In this document: positions 1 through 11,039 of the stretch, piece by piece
Layout: each line of letters starts with the position of its first letter
Numbering within the stretch: the first letter of the stretch is position 1
Source: Oegoconia quadripuncta
Lineage: Eukaryota; Arthropoda; Insecta; Lepidoptera; Autostichidae
Direction: 5' to 3'
Length of the DNA stretch: 64,000 bases
NCBI GenBank assembly: GCA_949316235.1
Contig: OX438749.1
Location: 16,880,414-16,944,413, forward strand
Translations under genes and position numbers: made by a program
Notes under the pieces: model-generated
Told to the model about the DNA's origin: nothing
What the model saw: only the letters and a program-made list of their open reading frames with translations
Database searches by the model: none

Positions 1-19
1 GATATTTATATTTATAATG

Positions 20-115
20 TGCGTAGTTCTCGCGGGATAAACAAATTACTCGTAAATATAACCGCAATAAAGTTATTCCACGCAGGCGAAGCAGCAGATG
101 GAAAGCTAGTTCTGC
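20..115 (+). repeat. Repeat D, 3'-end fragment
   Basis: The stretch matches the last part of repeat D, best seen at 18163-18425. Shared features are a 'cgcgggataaacaaatt' core, then 'cgcaataaagttattcca' and 'cgcaggcgaag', ending near 'gaaagctagtt'. The 5' part with the GTTT run is missing or lies outside the window. It has no coding capacity. The short open frame across it is repeat sequence and not a gene. Confidence 0.7.
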
Positions 116-429
116 TATATATTATTCTTAGGAATATTTGCAATAGAACTGGTCAATTGATTTTGAATAGAATACAAGCGCAGGGAGCTTCTGAAATGGT
201 AGCTGATCCTACCTACGTAGATTAGTGAGAGTCACCGATCTTTCGGAGAAGCTGAAGCACCTACTGAATCCTATATCCGGAATAGACTACTAGGAATTAC
301 TTATATGGATCAAAACAAATTCACTATAATGTCGTATAAAGTTTAAGGAGATGCTTGTCTGGTCAACAAGGTGGTGTTAAGTTGGTGAGAGTATCTTCAG
401 GCTCTTCACATGTACTCGAACTGACTGAA
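116..429. other. Unassigned intergenic sequence
   Basis: I see no coding region, RNA gene or recognised repeat in this stretch between the repeat D fragment and the 5S-derived SINE. Confidence 0.5.
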
Positions 430-444
430 GCACTCATGGTACAG

Positions 445-715
445 GCGTTATCTCTGTTTTCGATTAGCGAAGTTAAGCAATATCTGGCGAGGTCAGTCTA
501 GGTGACAACTAATGGCATTTTAAAATGCTGAGTGTTTCTGTGTTTCGTAAATCGCACGTTAAATAGTCAGTCCTGGTTGTGGTGGAACAGGGCGGCTTAT
601 AACACTGATTGTCAGGTCAGGTAGTCTCACACAATGGGCCGCCTGGTGACTTTATAACCCGTGTTCTCTCCTAGTGAGGGGACGCTGTGCCCAACATTGG
701 GGACGTGCAAGGCTG
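445..715 (+). mobile_element. 5S-rRNA-derived SINE, head plus body
   Basis: The head, about 452-510, resembles the middle of insect 5S rRNA: 'cgattagcgaagttaagcaa' followed by a GG.GCGGTCAGTC-like block. In 5S rRNA this region carries the internal RNA polymerase III promoter. A body follows with 'gattgtcaggtcaggt' and 'acgctgtgcccaacattggg'. The same head and body recur in reverse at 60530-60845, and the body recurs at 40485-40715. The copy is diverged. Assignment to a 5S-headed SINE (SINE3-like) class is inference from the head. Confidence 0.6.
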
Positions 716-1170
716 TTGATGGTGATATGATGACTGACTTATTTAATTTTTTATTTATTCGGTAGACTTACCGGTAACAATATTACAAATTATTATAGGA
801 AACATAACAATTACAGGTCCTGACCAATATACATAATAAAATTAAAGAAGGTGCAATGGTGTCGATTCGAATGGACACCAACTAAAGTAAAACCAGTTTT
901 AAAGTAGTACTGTCTCTTTCTCCCTGCAACAGTACGATGCGACGGCACCACTCCAAAACTGGTTTTAGTTTAGTTTAGTTGGTGTACATCCGAATAGACA
1001 GCATTGTTACACTTTTAGTCCTCGTGGTACAATTAGCAGGTTCAATAATTGCCAAAAAAACATTATAAAATTAAACTTATTATTTTCAGCCTTCTGGGTA
1101 CCTTCTGGGTACGATTCCACCAACCAGAGACTTGGGGCTATTTTTTTAATTATGATTTTGTTTTAAGTAA
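716..1170. other. Unassigned intergenic sequence
   Basis: AT-rich sequence. Around 878-985 there is an imperfect inverted repeat: 'ccaactaaagtaaaaccagt' on the left against 'actggttttagtttagtttagttgg' on the right. It may be the remains of a small MITE. No coding region is seen. Confidence 0.4.
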
Positions 1171-1173
1171 ATT

Positions 1174-1527
1174 GTATACCGCCTCCGTGGCCCGTTTACG
1201 ATTCGGAGGTCGCGGGTTCGATCCCCAGCGTAGTACATGTTTATTTACTCGGCTTGGTGTGTGGCCTACCACACACCAAACCGAGTAAATAAACATGTAC
1301 TCCTTTTAAATGTCCGCCTGGCTAGCTACCACCTTCTTATTTAAATCTGCCACCAAGCAGCAATGTTAATAGCATTGTTGTGTTCCGGTTGTCAAAGATA
1401 AGATAGCCAGTCCCCCAAATATGTTGGGGTTGCCGGGTCAGTACGCTTCCATCTTCAACCTCATCTTTACTTAACATCAGGTGTGATTGAGGTCAAGTAC
1501 CAACCCGTTGTGCATAAAAAAAAAGTA
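1174..1527 (+). mobile_element. SINE-A copy with internal inverted duplication
   Basis: A tRNA-derived SINE. The tRNA-like head contains the box B motif 'ggttcgatcccc' at about 1214. The body has 'gtccgcctggctagctacca' and 'gataagatagccagtccccc'. The LINE-like tail 'aacatcaggtgtgattgagg' ends in an A-run at 1515-1527. The copy is unusual: the segment after the head is present as a near-perfect inverted duplication (1233-1300), and part of the head between boxes A and B is deleted. Confidence 0.9.
1233..1300. repeat. Inverted repeat inside SINE-A
   Basis: Arms 1233-1264 and 1269-1300 are 32 bp each with one mismatch (C against T), around a 4-base loop 'ccta'. The arm begins 'gtacatgtttatttactcgg', which is the SINE-A segment that normally occurs once. 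This is therefore an inverted duplication of the element's own sequence. Confidence 0.9.
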
Positions 1528-1684
1528 GAATTATTATTCCCACAGCTTGTAATCTTCTTTAATTTCTTGATTTTATTTATTGAAAGTAAATAATAATTAC
1601 ATTGTGTATAAGTGTACGAAGTGTGGGTAAGTATGTATTATAATGCCAACCAGGTAATAAAGTGTTTATTTTTTTAATATTAAT

Positions 1685-1950
1685 AAGAAGAAATAATAAG
1701 AAGAAATAAGAAATATTTCGGGCACTTCCACCAATCATCTAGTCCCAAACTAAGCAAAGCTTGTGCTATGGGTACTAGATAAGTAAATAACGGATAAACA
1801 CATAAATATTTATATAAACATCCAAGACTCGGGAATAAATGTTCGTATTCATCACATAAACAGTTGCCCCTCGCGGGATTCGAACCCGCAACCGTTGGTT
1901 TCACTGATAGGGTCACTATCCACTACACCAATCGGTCGTCGATAACTTAG
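1685..1950 (-). mobile_element. SINE-B copy
   Basis: Read on the minus strand, this is a tRNA-like head (box A 'tggtgtagtggatag', box B 'ggttcgaatcccg', roughly 1865-1945) followed by the SINE-B body with 'cctatatccatagcacaagc'-like sequence and 'gactagatgattggtg', ending in an AT-rich tail near 1685. It matches the copies at 3525-3770, 9538-9770 and 10690-10930. The tRNA-like part does not form an intact tRNA gene. Confidence 0.85.
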
Positions 1951-2674
1951 ATAATTACAAAGTAACGAAGTATTTTTAAATTGAGCCATCAAAAAATTGT
2001 TGACTGAGTTATGGTCGCATTCACCTCTAACCACCCGTGACAATTAGAGAGCGTCAGGATCATGGAAATATTTCCACCCCAATTGATTTCACTTTGACAG
2101 TGAGAAAAAATTTAACCCTATTGAGTGTAAAAATTGTTCCTATATTTATAATACAGATCAAGCTATTCATAAAATATCGCAATGAACATCATATAAAACG
2201 AAATTAGGGCAAGGTCACCTTCAATCGGCCTTGGAGAAAATAGTCTTATTAAGTCTTGTCTAGTCGAGCACGAAGATATTAATATCCATTCAGATCAAGT
2301 TCACATTGAGATTGTAAATTTCGTATTTATTTACGTAAGGATGAAATTTAATTCGTGTAATTCCTGTTTACTGGTGACTTCACTCCTGATAACGAAAAAC
2401 TTTCCCCAAGGAACTATAGTCATATTCGATCAAAAATTTTCGATTACCCATCCATTGAAACCATCTTTAGTATGGAAACCCAACAATTTCGGCTGAATTC
2501 TCTACCTACTCAATGGCAATGATAATATATTTGTAATTGTCATTTCCATAATCGACATAGGTACGTATAACTAATAATTATTATTTTAATGACTTAAGCT
2601 TGACATTGTTATTTTTAATTGTGAATGGTATACGATTTGATGTATATAAGTAGATTTGCGTCCGTGATCTCACC
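1951..2674. other. Unassigned intergenic sequence
   Basis: AT-rich non-coding sequence. No recognised repeat or coding region. Confidence 0.5.
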
Positions 2675-2905
2675 TTAGGCTCCACTGAAAACCAGCGTTG
2701 TTGTAGTCGTTCTTCTTCTCTCGACTACAACAAATGCCGAGTTGGGGACATGATTTGTTCCAACTTTGCGACACCGAAAATTAGCCAATGCATACCTACT
2801 TATATTAAGTTCCATATTTCTATGTTGTGTTATGTAGTACATAGGTAACAATTAAAAGTATAAGTGAAGCTAAATGGATCAAATAAAGTTTTCTTATTCT
2901 TATTT
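2675..2905 (+). mobile_element. LINE 3'-end remnant (family M)
   Basis: It begins with 'gaaaaccagcgttgttg', similar to 'accagcgctg' motifs at 35545-35640 and, reversed, at 41787-42060. It ends in 'caaataaagttttcttattc', an AATAAA-like signal followed by a short T-rich tandem tail. This is the usual look of a 5'-truncated LINE 3' UTR. The family assignment is weak. Confidence 0.4.
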
Positions 2906-3524
2906 TAATATTTGCACGTCAGCAAGCAGACTGGACACACCGAACTCTAATTTTATTTGGAACTTATATAACTGTATTCATGCAAATAAATTATTGATTG
3001 ATTGATTATGGTTCTTAGTTGAAAGTTGTTCGTAATCAGGGGTGGATTCACCAGCCGAAAATTGTTGGACTTCCATACTACGTTAAATGTGGTTTCAGAA
3101 TGGTAACCAATGGTTTACTTTGAATGAGTATCGAAATTTTTTTTATCGAATTCATGTATGGTTCTTTGGGGAAAGTTGTTAATAATCAAGAGTTCAAACA
3201 CGAATTCAAATTCACCCTGTATATTGAAAATATGACACCATTCTATAACAAATTCTGAAAACCTCAGCGAAACAGAGGGAGAAGCTTATGTCATCCAGAT
3301 AAAGCAGTTGCTTGCAAACACAGTTGTGTTAAAAGTTGAAATACCTTTGAAACGGCTAAATTACAAACACCAATATTTTAGCTGGCCTCAATCAAACTAA
3401 TCCCATGTGTATAGTATATGTGATAACACCCGAAAAACAGAGAAATAGCTTGATAATATCGTCCAGGTATACAAAGCAAACATCAAATATCCTCCAAACG
3501 ACTAACATGGCTAAGGATCATTTA
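2906..3524. other. Unassigned intergenic sequence
   Basis: There is a short (ATTG) tract at 2990-3007. No coding region and no repeat family shared with the rest of the window. Confidence 0.45.
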
Positions 3525-3770
3525 TTTAAGTATAATAATAATAAATATTTCGGACACTTACACCAATCATCTAGTCCCAAACTAAGCAAAGCTTGTGCTA
3601 TGGATACTAGATAACGGATAAACATACATAAACATTTATATAAAAATCCAAGACTCGGAATAAATGTTCTTATTCACCACTTAAACATTTACCCCTCGCG
3701 GGATTCGAACCCGCAACCGTTGGTTTTGCTGATAGGGTCACTATCCACTACACCAACCTGTCGTCTAATT
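3525..3770 (-). mobile_element. SINE-B copy
   Basis: The minus strand reads a tRNA-like head (about 3690-3765, with 'ggttcgaatcccgcgagggg') and then the SINE-B body, ending in an 'ATTATTATTATA' tail at 3525-3545. It is very close to the copy at 1685-1950. Confidence 0.88.
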
Positions 3771-3774
3771 TAAC

Positions 3775-3895
3775 ACCTCATTGAACACACTCATAAAAAT
3801 ATACATTAAAAAGAAATAAATATAAATGTACAAAAGGCGAACTTGTCTCTATAAGGGATCTCTTCCATCAAACCCTTGAAAGCGAAACAATTTTA
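3775..3895 (-). mobile_element. LINE 3'-end fragment (family H)
   Basis: It carries 'aaaggcgaacttgtctctat' and 'agggatctcttccatcaaac', shared with 24040-24135, 25255-25400 and 11040-11155 (same strand) and with 22090-22195 (opposite strand). On the minus strand these copies end in an AATAAAGTGTT-type motif, suggesting a LINE 3' UTR. Here that end is partly lost. Confidence 0.55.
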
Positions 3896-4627
3896 TAAGG
3901 TAAGCACACATAGTGTGTAAACGAAAATAAAAGACAACTAATGTAAATAAATAATTTTTAAACTAATAATATCCCTAACTAAATAAATAAATATATACAT
4001 ACATATCAACGGCATACTTACGATGAATATATAATCATAAATACCTTCATAAAATATATTTATACTGTTCTAGATAATAAATTAAAATCATCTTGCAAAT
4101 ACTAGTTGTGGAAAATAAAAAATATAACAGTTTAGCCGTTTTGGCCTTACAATGCCATAGAAAGACCTACAGATAATCAGCCAGATTGTTTCAAAATTAT
4201 AACCCTTTTTTTATAAAAATAATAAAATAAAATAAAATACTGTTTTCAAGTGTCCCAGATAGAGGCCTCAAACATATAACACTTCCTTTTTTGAATGGAG
4301 GTTAAAATCAGGAAATAACAGCCATTACATAAAGTGACGTAACAATCAACAAGAAGAAAGTCGACGGTAAAAGCTAGTGTTCTACCTAAAGCTGTAGCCG
4401 CAGACAAGTTCCATTTTCCAAGAGGGATTTGTACAATCTCCTGGGGAAAAGATGAGTGGAATTAAAGAGAACTCTCAGTACATTATATGAAACCCAGAAA
4501 CTGTACAATTTTGCCTCAGTACGTACAGCAGATTTGAAATTTTTCTCTCATGTCTATTGTAAAATGTTCTGGTTGTGAACTCGTATTATTGTCATGGCAC
4601 AGTGTTTTCGTCATTGATATACCTGTA
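3896..4627. other. Unassigned AT-rich sequence
   Basis: Several AAATAAAT tracts. No coding region or shared repeat. Confidence 0.5.
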
Positions 4628-4992
4628 CTGGATGAGTTTTTTTACCGTAAGGAAAAAAATTGGATTTGGATTGGATGTAGCAGGTATTGGTATAGGTAGT
4701 TTATTTTTTAAAACCATCATCAAATAACGCATTAATTTGGTCATTTGACGGTCGCGTTTGCAGCCTATTCCACATAAGTACATCATTAAATTAAATAAAT
4801 AAAGAAAACTTGGAGAAAACATGAGTTCCAAATAAATTTCGCATAATAGGAACCCTGCGAATCATGCCAGTCGCATAGGCAGCGGCCCCATGGGATTTTG
4901 AAAAAAAAAATTAAACTACCTATGCCAATAACTTCTATTTCACTTACCTAATATGCCCTATTTTTTTCCTTGTGGTAAAAAAAGTCGTTCGG
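4628..4992. mobile_element. MITE-E copy
   Basis: A non-coding DNA element with inverted terminal repeats. The left end 'ctggatgagtttttttaccg' mirrors the right end '...ggtaaaaaaagtcgttcgg', and the inner TIR shows 'tatgccaataacttctattt' opposite 'gtattggtataggtag'. TA dinucleotides flank both ends. The best copy is 22244-22613. TA flanks suggest Tc1/mariner-type mobilisation, but no transposase relative was identified. Confidence 0.8.
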
Positions 4993-5069
4993 TATATATC
5001 AGTTCGCCCATGGAATATCTAGTACACCATGAGATATGATCAACATTTCAGATTGTCTTTAGTTCACTA

Positions 5070-5342
5070 TTGAACTGTTTAGTGTAGTGGTTAGAAACAC
5101 TGACTGCTATACTAACAGGTGGCGGGTTTGAATCCCGCTAGGGGCATATGTTTGTATGATAAATACAGACATGTGCTCCCGAGTTATGGACGTTTTTCAT
5201 TTATATATTATGTATTTATTTACAAAAAAAAATGTATTTGTGTAGTTTATCAACCATCTGGTATCCATAACACAAGCCTAGTTGCTTAGTGTGGAACTAG
5301 ATGGCGCTGTATGTATGTGCAAAGATATTTATTATTATTTAT
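5070..5342 (+). mobile_element. SINE-C copy
   Basis: A tRNA-like head at 5075-5148 (box A 'tagtgtagtggttag', box B 'gggtttgaatcccgctag') precedes the body with 'atgctcccgagttatgg'-like sequence, 'catctggtatccataacaca' and 'gaactagatggcgctg'. The tail is (TTA)n-like. It matches 22945-23225, 24905-25185 and 33355-33615. Confidence 0.88.
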
Positions 5343-6071
5343 TGAACTAGGCCTTACGCCGGCCCAGAATCGCTGTAAGAAATTTAAAACAAAATGTCTG
5401 ACAATCGCCGTATTGGTAAATACGCAAAAAGATAAAAAGAAATACGCAAAACAGCGTTGACTAATTAAGACTATTTTCTTCTTAAGTGTGCAATAGATTT
5501 TATATAAATATATAGTTATTTATTGTAATCAATAGTAACTAGTTTGGAGTTTGAGACCTTCCGAGCTACGGTCTCTCTGATTGATAATCCTCTTGCTTTA
5601 TTGTCCATCATATGGCAGATAATTCCTGCACTATACGCTCCTCGGTCGTATCTAAAGTAATCTGTAACCTAATCAATCCGCTTAGAACCACACTTTCTTG
5701 TAAAAGCCTGTATCCGCCATACATAACGATCTGCCCGATATATAATTGAATGGCTAAGTTGACCATCTCTGAAATTTATACATACAATATACATAAAACG
5801 TGTTAGAACGATCGATACAAAGCCTTATGAAGGTGATAGTTGAAGTCATCTGAGGTAATTTTAAGCCAAACTTACTTTAGTAAAAAATTTTGACATGTTT
5901 CATTATGCATTTTTATTTTCATACTAACTCAATTAAAACGCAAATGGAAGGTCCAATCTTGGAAATTGCTTTTTGTACTATAGTGTGGAATGTACACTAT
6001 AAAAAACACATGAATATCTCGAATAATAAATGATTTTTTACTATACAAAGTTAGTTTAAAATTTTATAATA
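5343..6071. other. Unassigned intergenic sequence
   Basis: No coding region. The segment at 5345-5500 ('actaggccttacgccggccc') looks like old repeat debris, but I cannot link it to another copy here. Confidence 0.45.
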
Positions 6072-6325
6072 GACTAGCTTTTCGCCCGCGGCTTCGCCTA
6101 CGTAGAATAACTTTATCGCGGAAATTTGTTTATCCCGCGGGAACTCTCACTTTATCGGGATAAAAAATCCTATCCTATGTCTCAATCCAGGGTATATTCT
6201 ACCTATATACCAAATTTCATTTTCAATTTCAATTTCAGTCCATTCGTTTCGCCGTGATTGAGCAACAAACAAATAAACAAACTCCAAAATTTTCGCATTT
6301 ATAATATACGTTAGATTTTGCATCG
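6072..6325 (-). repeat. Repeat D, minus orientation
   Basis: Starts 'gactagcttttcgcccgcgg' and ends 'cgcatttataatatacgtta'. It contains the reverse of the GTTT-rich region ('aacaaacaaataaacaaac') and of 'cggcgaaacggatgaacgg'. Copies also lie at 9990-10205, 18163-18425 and 18790-19050. It has no ORF and no clear terminal inverted repeats. The type is unresolved: non-autonomous DNA element or LINE end. Confidence 0.8.
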
Positions 6326-6921
6326 ATGTATAGCTATAATAATAAATTCGCAGAGGTAAAAAACAGATTTTTTACCTCTACGATTTTACTAATCACGACG
6401 GCTTAAAATGAGTATAATATACAACATAAATTATCATGTTTCGTAAAAAACCTAGGTACAAAAGTTAATCGATGCGTAAGTATTTCTCTCGGTCCAACAA
6501 ACCCTTATTATTCAACCTTATTACTGAAGGACCTCATTCTTCTGCGAAAGATTTATACCCGAGAATCTAGTTGGTGGATACATTGTACGTCAAAATAGGA
6601 GGTTTATGTGAATGAATGTTTCCCGGTTCAGTTCCCAGACCTCGATCGTATTAACGTAATATTCCCTCATCAGTCAAAACCCCATTTTATTGCAATAACG
6701 TTCTGGATTTGTTTGGGACATGTTCGATTTATGTGGAACATGTAGCTTTTCAAAACTCTTAGTTTAGTTAATATTATGTAATAAAATTAGACTATTATAA
6801 TGTGTTCGAATATATTCTCATATTTTAATTTCATTAGACTTATTAATTTCGCACATTCTACACTTAAAGTTTGTACGGAACACCTTACGGCATAAAAGCC
6901 GTATGATACTGGGGTTTCATA
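6326..6921. other. Unassigned intergenic sequence
   Basis: Non-coding. A short inverted repeat, 'aggtaaaaaacagattttttacct', lies at about 6354-6378. Confidence 0.45.
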
Positions 6922-6985
6922 GGAAACGTTAAACGATATTATGTATTTTCATTTCACAAAATACATAATCTCGTTTAACATTTCC
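6922..6985. repeat. Hairpin at edge of minisatellite
   Basis: Arms 6922-6949 and 6958-6985, 28 bp with two mismatches, flank an 8-base loop 'catttcac'. The arm starts 'ggaaacgttaaacgatatta'. It directly borders the tandem array that starts near 6990. Confidence 0.85.
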
Positions 6986-6989
6986 TCGA

Positions 6990-7560
6990 ACACCTTTCGC
7001 GATGTTTCATTCGAACAATCATTAGCTCGATTTATCGTTATCTCGAAAGATCGTCAACTGGAACATTCGTTACCTCAAACAATGGTCAGCTCATTAGTTC
7101 ACCATTTCGATAGATTGTCAACTCGCACATTCGTTACCTCAACCATACTCGATGGTTCACTACCTTGATAGATTGCACACTCGCACATTCTTTACCTCAA
7201 ACCATCATCAGTTCGATGGTTCACTATTTCGATAGATCGTCAACTCGCACTATCATTACCTCAAACAATCGTCGGCTCGATGTACCGTTATCTTGAAAGA
7301 TCGTCAACTATAACAATCGTCAGCTCCATTGTGCACCATCTTGATAGATTGTCAACTTGCACATTCGTTACCTCAAACAATCATCAGTTCAATTGTGCGC
7401 TATCGCGTTAGATTGTAAACTTGCACATTCGTTACCTCAAACAATCATCAGCTCGATGGTTCACTATCTCGCTAGATTGTCAACTAGCACTATCGTTACC
7501 TATAACAAGAGTTTATTATCTCGAAAGATCATCAACTCGAAATATTATTACCTCGACAGT
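6990..7560 (+). repeat. Diverged minisatellite, about 64-bp unit
   Basis: About eight to nine imperfect copies. Each runs roughly 'ATCGTCAGCTCGATGG', 'TTCACTATCTCGATAG', 'ATTGTCAACTCGCACATT', 'CGTTACCTCAAACA'. Units differ at many positions and some are shortened, so the array is old. The short open frames over it are repeat translations. Confidence 0.85.
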
Positions 7561-7606
7561 ATAATCACACGAATCAATTCCAGGATACATTAAACGGTGT
7601 TCTCGT

Positions 7607-7932
7607 GAATGCCGCCTCCGTGGCTCAATGCGAACAACATTGGGTTTACGATTAGGAGGTCGCAGGTTCGATCCCCAGCGGGGTACATGTTTAAGTACTC
7701 GGTTTGGTTGGTGGTAGGGCATTTTAAAATGTCCTCCTGGCTAGCTACCACCATCTTATCTAAATCTGCCGCCAAGCAGCAATGTTAATAGCATTGTTGT
7801 GTTCCGGTTGTCAGAGATAAGATAGCCAGTTCCCCAAATATTTGGGTTTCCGGGTGAGTACGCTTCCACCTTCGGCCTCATCTTCAGTTAACATCAGGTG
7901 CGATTGAGGTCAAGTGCTAAAAAAAAGCGTGT
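7607..7932 (+). mobile_element. SINE-A, near full length
   Basis: The head 'gccgcctccgtggctcaatg' (box A) to 'ggttcgatccccagcgg' (box B) occupies about 7608-7683. The body includes 'tctgccgccaagcagcaatg' and the tail 'atcaggtgcgattgaggtca', ending in an A-run at 7920-7926. It interrupts sequence that resembles the minisatellite flank on both sides ('gtgttctcgtgaat' before, 'gcgtgttcgaggaaacg' after). Confidence 0.92.
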
Positions 7933-8879
7933 TCGAGGAAACGATATTCGAAATCACGTAATACGAGTTGACGTATCAAGTAAACATTCCAACTCGTACG
8001 TTAACTAACGCACATCGATATTTCCTACTTCGTAAACTATACTTTTGAATTAACGTACATCGTACTCATATAATCTCGCAGTAACACACGTCGAAATTTC
8101 ATACATCGAAATTCGGTATCGGAGTCGAAACTTGCTAACCCATTGGAAGGAAAGTAGGCACACCTCAACAACCCTCGGTAACCTAAACTCCTGGAGCATT
8201 GCCTCCACTCACAAGAATGAAGAGTAGTTTGCTTTTTAAAAATAATAGAATGTGTAATAATAGTAATAGAAAAATTCAGAAGATTCCACATTTGGTCCCC
8301 TATTCCATTTATAGAGCAGACCTGACTTGCCCGTACGAGGTCTCGTTCTGTTATTTATAAAATTGTTAAAATGCAAATGAACGGGTACCAATCTATAAAC
8401 CTGCAAACACAGTTGCACGGATTTTCATATTTTAAGCACTCTGGAAACATTTTAAATGGCGGATGTAGTTTTGGTTTTAAAAAAAGATTGATTCACAAAC
8501 GGCCTATGGATGCATAGGATATTTGAAAGCTCTCCAGTCTGTTTCGATATTTGTAAGGTTACACACATGATTGGATTTTCACTGTGTACAAAATTTTCAA
8601 TATATGTAGGAACAAACACACATGAAATTGCTGAATATTTAGACAAGTTCGTTAATTAAAAAAGTAAAATACGAACATACATATATAATATATACTGATA
8701 TATATCAGATTAGAACATACATATATAAGATATCTAATCAGATACGATCCTTTAAAGGAATTCCGTCGAAAATTTTTTTTTTAGTTATAGAATCACGTCT
8801 ATAAAAAATCGTTTGTTAATAAATTAACTACTCTGTATTTTTGATTATTATTTTTATTAAATGCATTAGTATTTTTATT
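7933..8879. other. Unassigned intergenic sequence
   Basis: The first 200 bp are rich in TCG and CGT words like the flank of the minisatellite. At 8672-8745 there are short direct repeats of 'acatacatatata'. No coding region. Confidence 0.45.
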
Positions 8880-9000
8880 AAATTGGTAGGTGGTAGGTAG
8901 GTAGGTGGTTTAAATGTCCGCCTGGCTGGCTACCACTATCTTATCTAAATCTCCCGCCAAACAGCAAGTTTAATAGCATTTTTTTTTTTTTTTATGATAC
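8880..9000 (+). mobile_element. SINE-A internal fragment
   Basis: It contains only the middle of SINE-A ('gtccgcctggctggctacca', 'ttatctaaatctcccgccaa') and stops at a T-run (8981-8994). It is 5'-truncated and also lacks the LINE-like tail. Confidence 0.75.
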
Positions 9001-9537
9001 CAATCGATGTTTCATTATTTATGTTGTGATTTATGTTAATGAAAGGCCCCGAAATCTTTAAGATTGCCATATATTTTATATCGAGTTAGAATTATAAGAG
9101 GATTATAAAAACAATGCTCAGTTTCGATACGACTGTTAAAACGGCATTTTGAAATTTGTGTATTGTTTTCAGCCTGCGTTAATTAACACTTTAAAAATCT
9201 AATTATACGCATAGCTGAAGAAAATTCATTTTAAGATTTACAACCCCTAAGTTTCACTTGACAGCAATGTGATGTATGCGGCTCTTAAACACACTGCAAG
9301 GATTTATGCGCCTCTCAGCAAACAGCAGAACAAGCTGGCACTTCGCAATGCTAGAATAGGGGCAATATGTATGGTTGGTTGGAACTTTGGGAGAAACGGG
9401 CAACTAACTTAAGTATAACACAAATTGAAAATTTAGAAAACCTATGAAGAAGTCAACATTATATCATCCAGGTATACAAAGCATGTGGGTTAAAATATTA
9501 TTTTTTATAAAACGGCAGATCATATCGACGACGATGA
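9001..9537. other. Unassigned intergenic sequence
   Basis: Non-coding. The segment at 9260-9420 has a less AT-rich, coding-like texture but is broken by stops, and I do not recognise it. Confidence 0.45.
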
Positions 9538-9770
9538 CGGCAGACGACCGATTGATGTTGTGGATAGTGAACCTGGCAGCGAACCCAACGGTTGCGGCTT
9601 CGAACCCCACGACGGGGTAAATGTTTGTGTGATGAATATGAACATTTATTCCTGAGTCATGGATGTTTATATAAATATTTATGTATGTTTATCCGTTATC
9701 TAGTATCCATAATACAAGCTTTGCTTAGTTTGGGACTAGATGATTGGTGTAAGTGTCCGAAATATTAAAA
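9538..9770 (+). mobile_element. SINE-B copy
   Basis: The head 'gacgaccgattgatgttgtg' runs to 'cgaaccccacgacggggtaa'. The body includes 'ttatctagtatccataatac' and 'gactagatgattggtgtaag', then an A-run at 9767-9779. The head is diverged at both promoter boxes. Confidence 0.85.
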
Positions 9771-9989
9771 AAAAAAAAATAATTAATTAAAAAAATATTT
9801 TTATGAAATACAGCTAAGAATCTCCGAGATTTGGTCCCATTGTAATGTCAACATAATCGGTTCTGTAGTTTTTTTTTGTAATCGTGATAAAGATCAGAAT
9901 CGCATGACATATCTACCTATGTTTTTGCACAGGGAAACTAAATGCAGTTTTTGGTTTATATGGAAAAGTGTAGAGACGGTCGGTGTGAT

Positions 9990-10205
9990 CTAACTAATAC
10001 TCCAATTATAAATGCGAAAGTTTGGATCTTTATTTGTTTGTTTGTTTGTTGCTCAATCACGGCGAAACGGATGAACGGATTTGGATGAAATTTGGTATAT
10101 AGGTAGAATATACCCTGGATTAAAACATAGGATATTTTGTATCCCGATAAAATGAGTAGTTCCCGCGGGAAATACAAATTTCCGCAATAAAGTTATTCCA
10201 CGCAC
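9990..10205 (+). repeat. Repeat D, plus orientation
   Basis: Starts 'ccaattataaatgcgaaagt', followed by a (TTTG) run, 'gctcaatcacggcgaaacgg' and 'atataggtagaatataccct', ending near 'ataaagttattccacgc'. The 3' end after 'cacgc' is lost. Confidence 0.8.
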
Positions 10206-10434
10206 CTCATAAATTTACTTATTCATGGAATTTGCAACTTATCAATAAACTAGCAATAGCTCAAGAACAAACAAGAAAGATATTACTACTAAGAGCTGTT
10301 TCAATTGAAAGCTGGATCAACTCAATAATTTCTCTATTGTGTGGTGTAGTGACTGGTATCCGTTGCTCGGAACATGAACTATACATAATTCTATCGGTTA
10401 GTCTAGTTGTGGAAGTTGTGTGTAGTTTTCTTTG

Positions 10435-10570
10435 ATATATGCATTTATTTACAAAAAAAAAAGTATATGTGTAATTTATCAACCATCTGGTATCCATAAC
10501 ACAAGCCTAGTTGCTTAGTGTGGAAATAGATGACGCTGTGTGTATGTGCAAATATATTTATTTATAAACG
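10435..10570 (+). mobile_element. SINE-C 3' fragment
   Basis: It carries only the 3' half of SINE-C: 'tttatcaaccatctggtatc' and 'agatgacgctgtgtgtatgt', with a (TTTA) tail. The tRNA-like head is missing. Confidence 0.8.
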
Positions 10571-10689
10571 TAACTTATTTGGTAATCCTCGCACATTCCT
10601 TATACAGGGGCGTCCTTGGACAAATAATTACAGTTGAAAACCTTATAAATGTGCATTAGGGTTTTTACGCAATAAATAACAGCACCAAC

Positions 10690-10930
10690 TAAAGGGACGA
10701 CTGATTGGTGTAGTGGATAGGGAGCCTGTCAGCAAAACCAACGGTTGCAGGTTCGAATCCGAATTCGAATACAGGAGTAAATGTTTGTGTGATGAATACG
10801 GACATTTATTCCCAAGTCATGGATGTTCATATATTTACGTATATTTATGCGTTATCTAGTATCCATAGTACAAGCTTAGCTTAGTTTGGGACTAGATGAT
10901 TGGTGTAAGTGTCCGAAATATTTATTTACT
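10690..10930 (+). mobile_element. SINE-B copy
   Basis: The head 'gacgactgattggtgtagtg' runs to 'ggttcgaatccg'. The body with 'tgaatacggacatttattcc' and 'atgattggtgtaagtgtccg' ends in 'aaatatttattta'. A short 'gaattcgaatac' insertion lies just after box B. Confidence 0.87.
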
Positions 10931-11039
10931 ATAATATATACTATAATGGTTCACGGGTTCGCCGGTAGATAGAGCCAGTCTTTAGATTTTTGTGCCGACA
11001 GCGTCAGGCGAGGTTCTATACTGAACACAAATATTTATT

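Noticed and set aside
455..510. Functional 5S rRNA gene
   Set aside because: Only part of the 5S sequence is present, it is diverged, and it is fused to a dispersed repeat body.
5075..5148. tRNA genes suggested by box A and box B at many sites (also 1865, 3690, 7610, 10700, 23150, 33357, 46920)
   Set aside because: None keeps complete acceptor, D and anticodon stems. Each is followed by a shared SINE body, so they are SINE heads.
6990..7560. CRISPR-like array
   Set aside because: Units of about 64 bp are diverged tandem copies without distinct spacers, and the DNA is eukaryotic.
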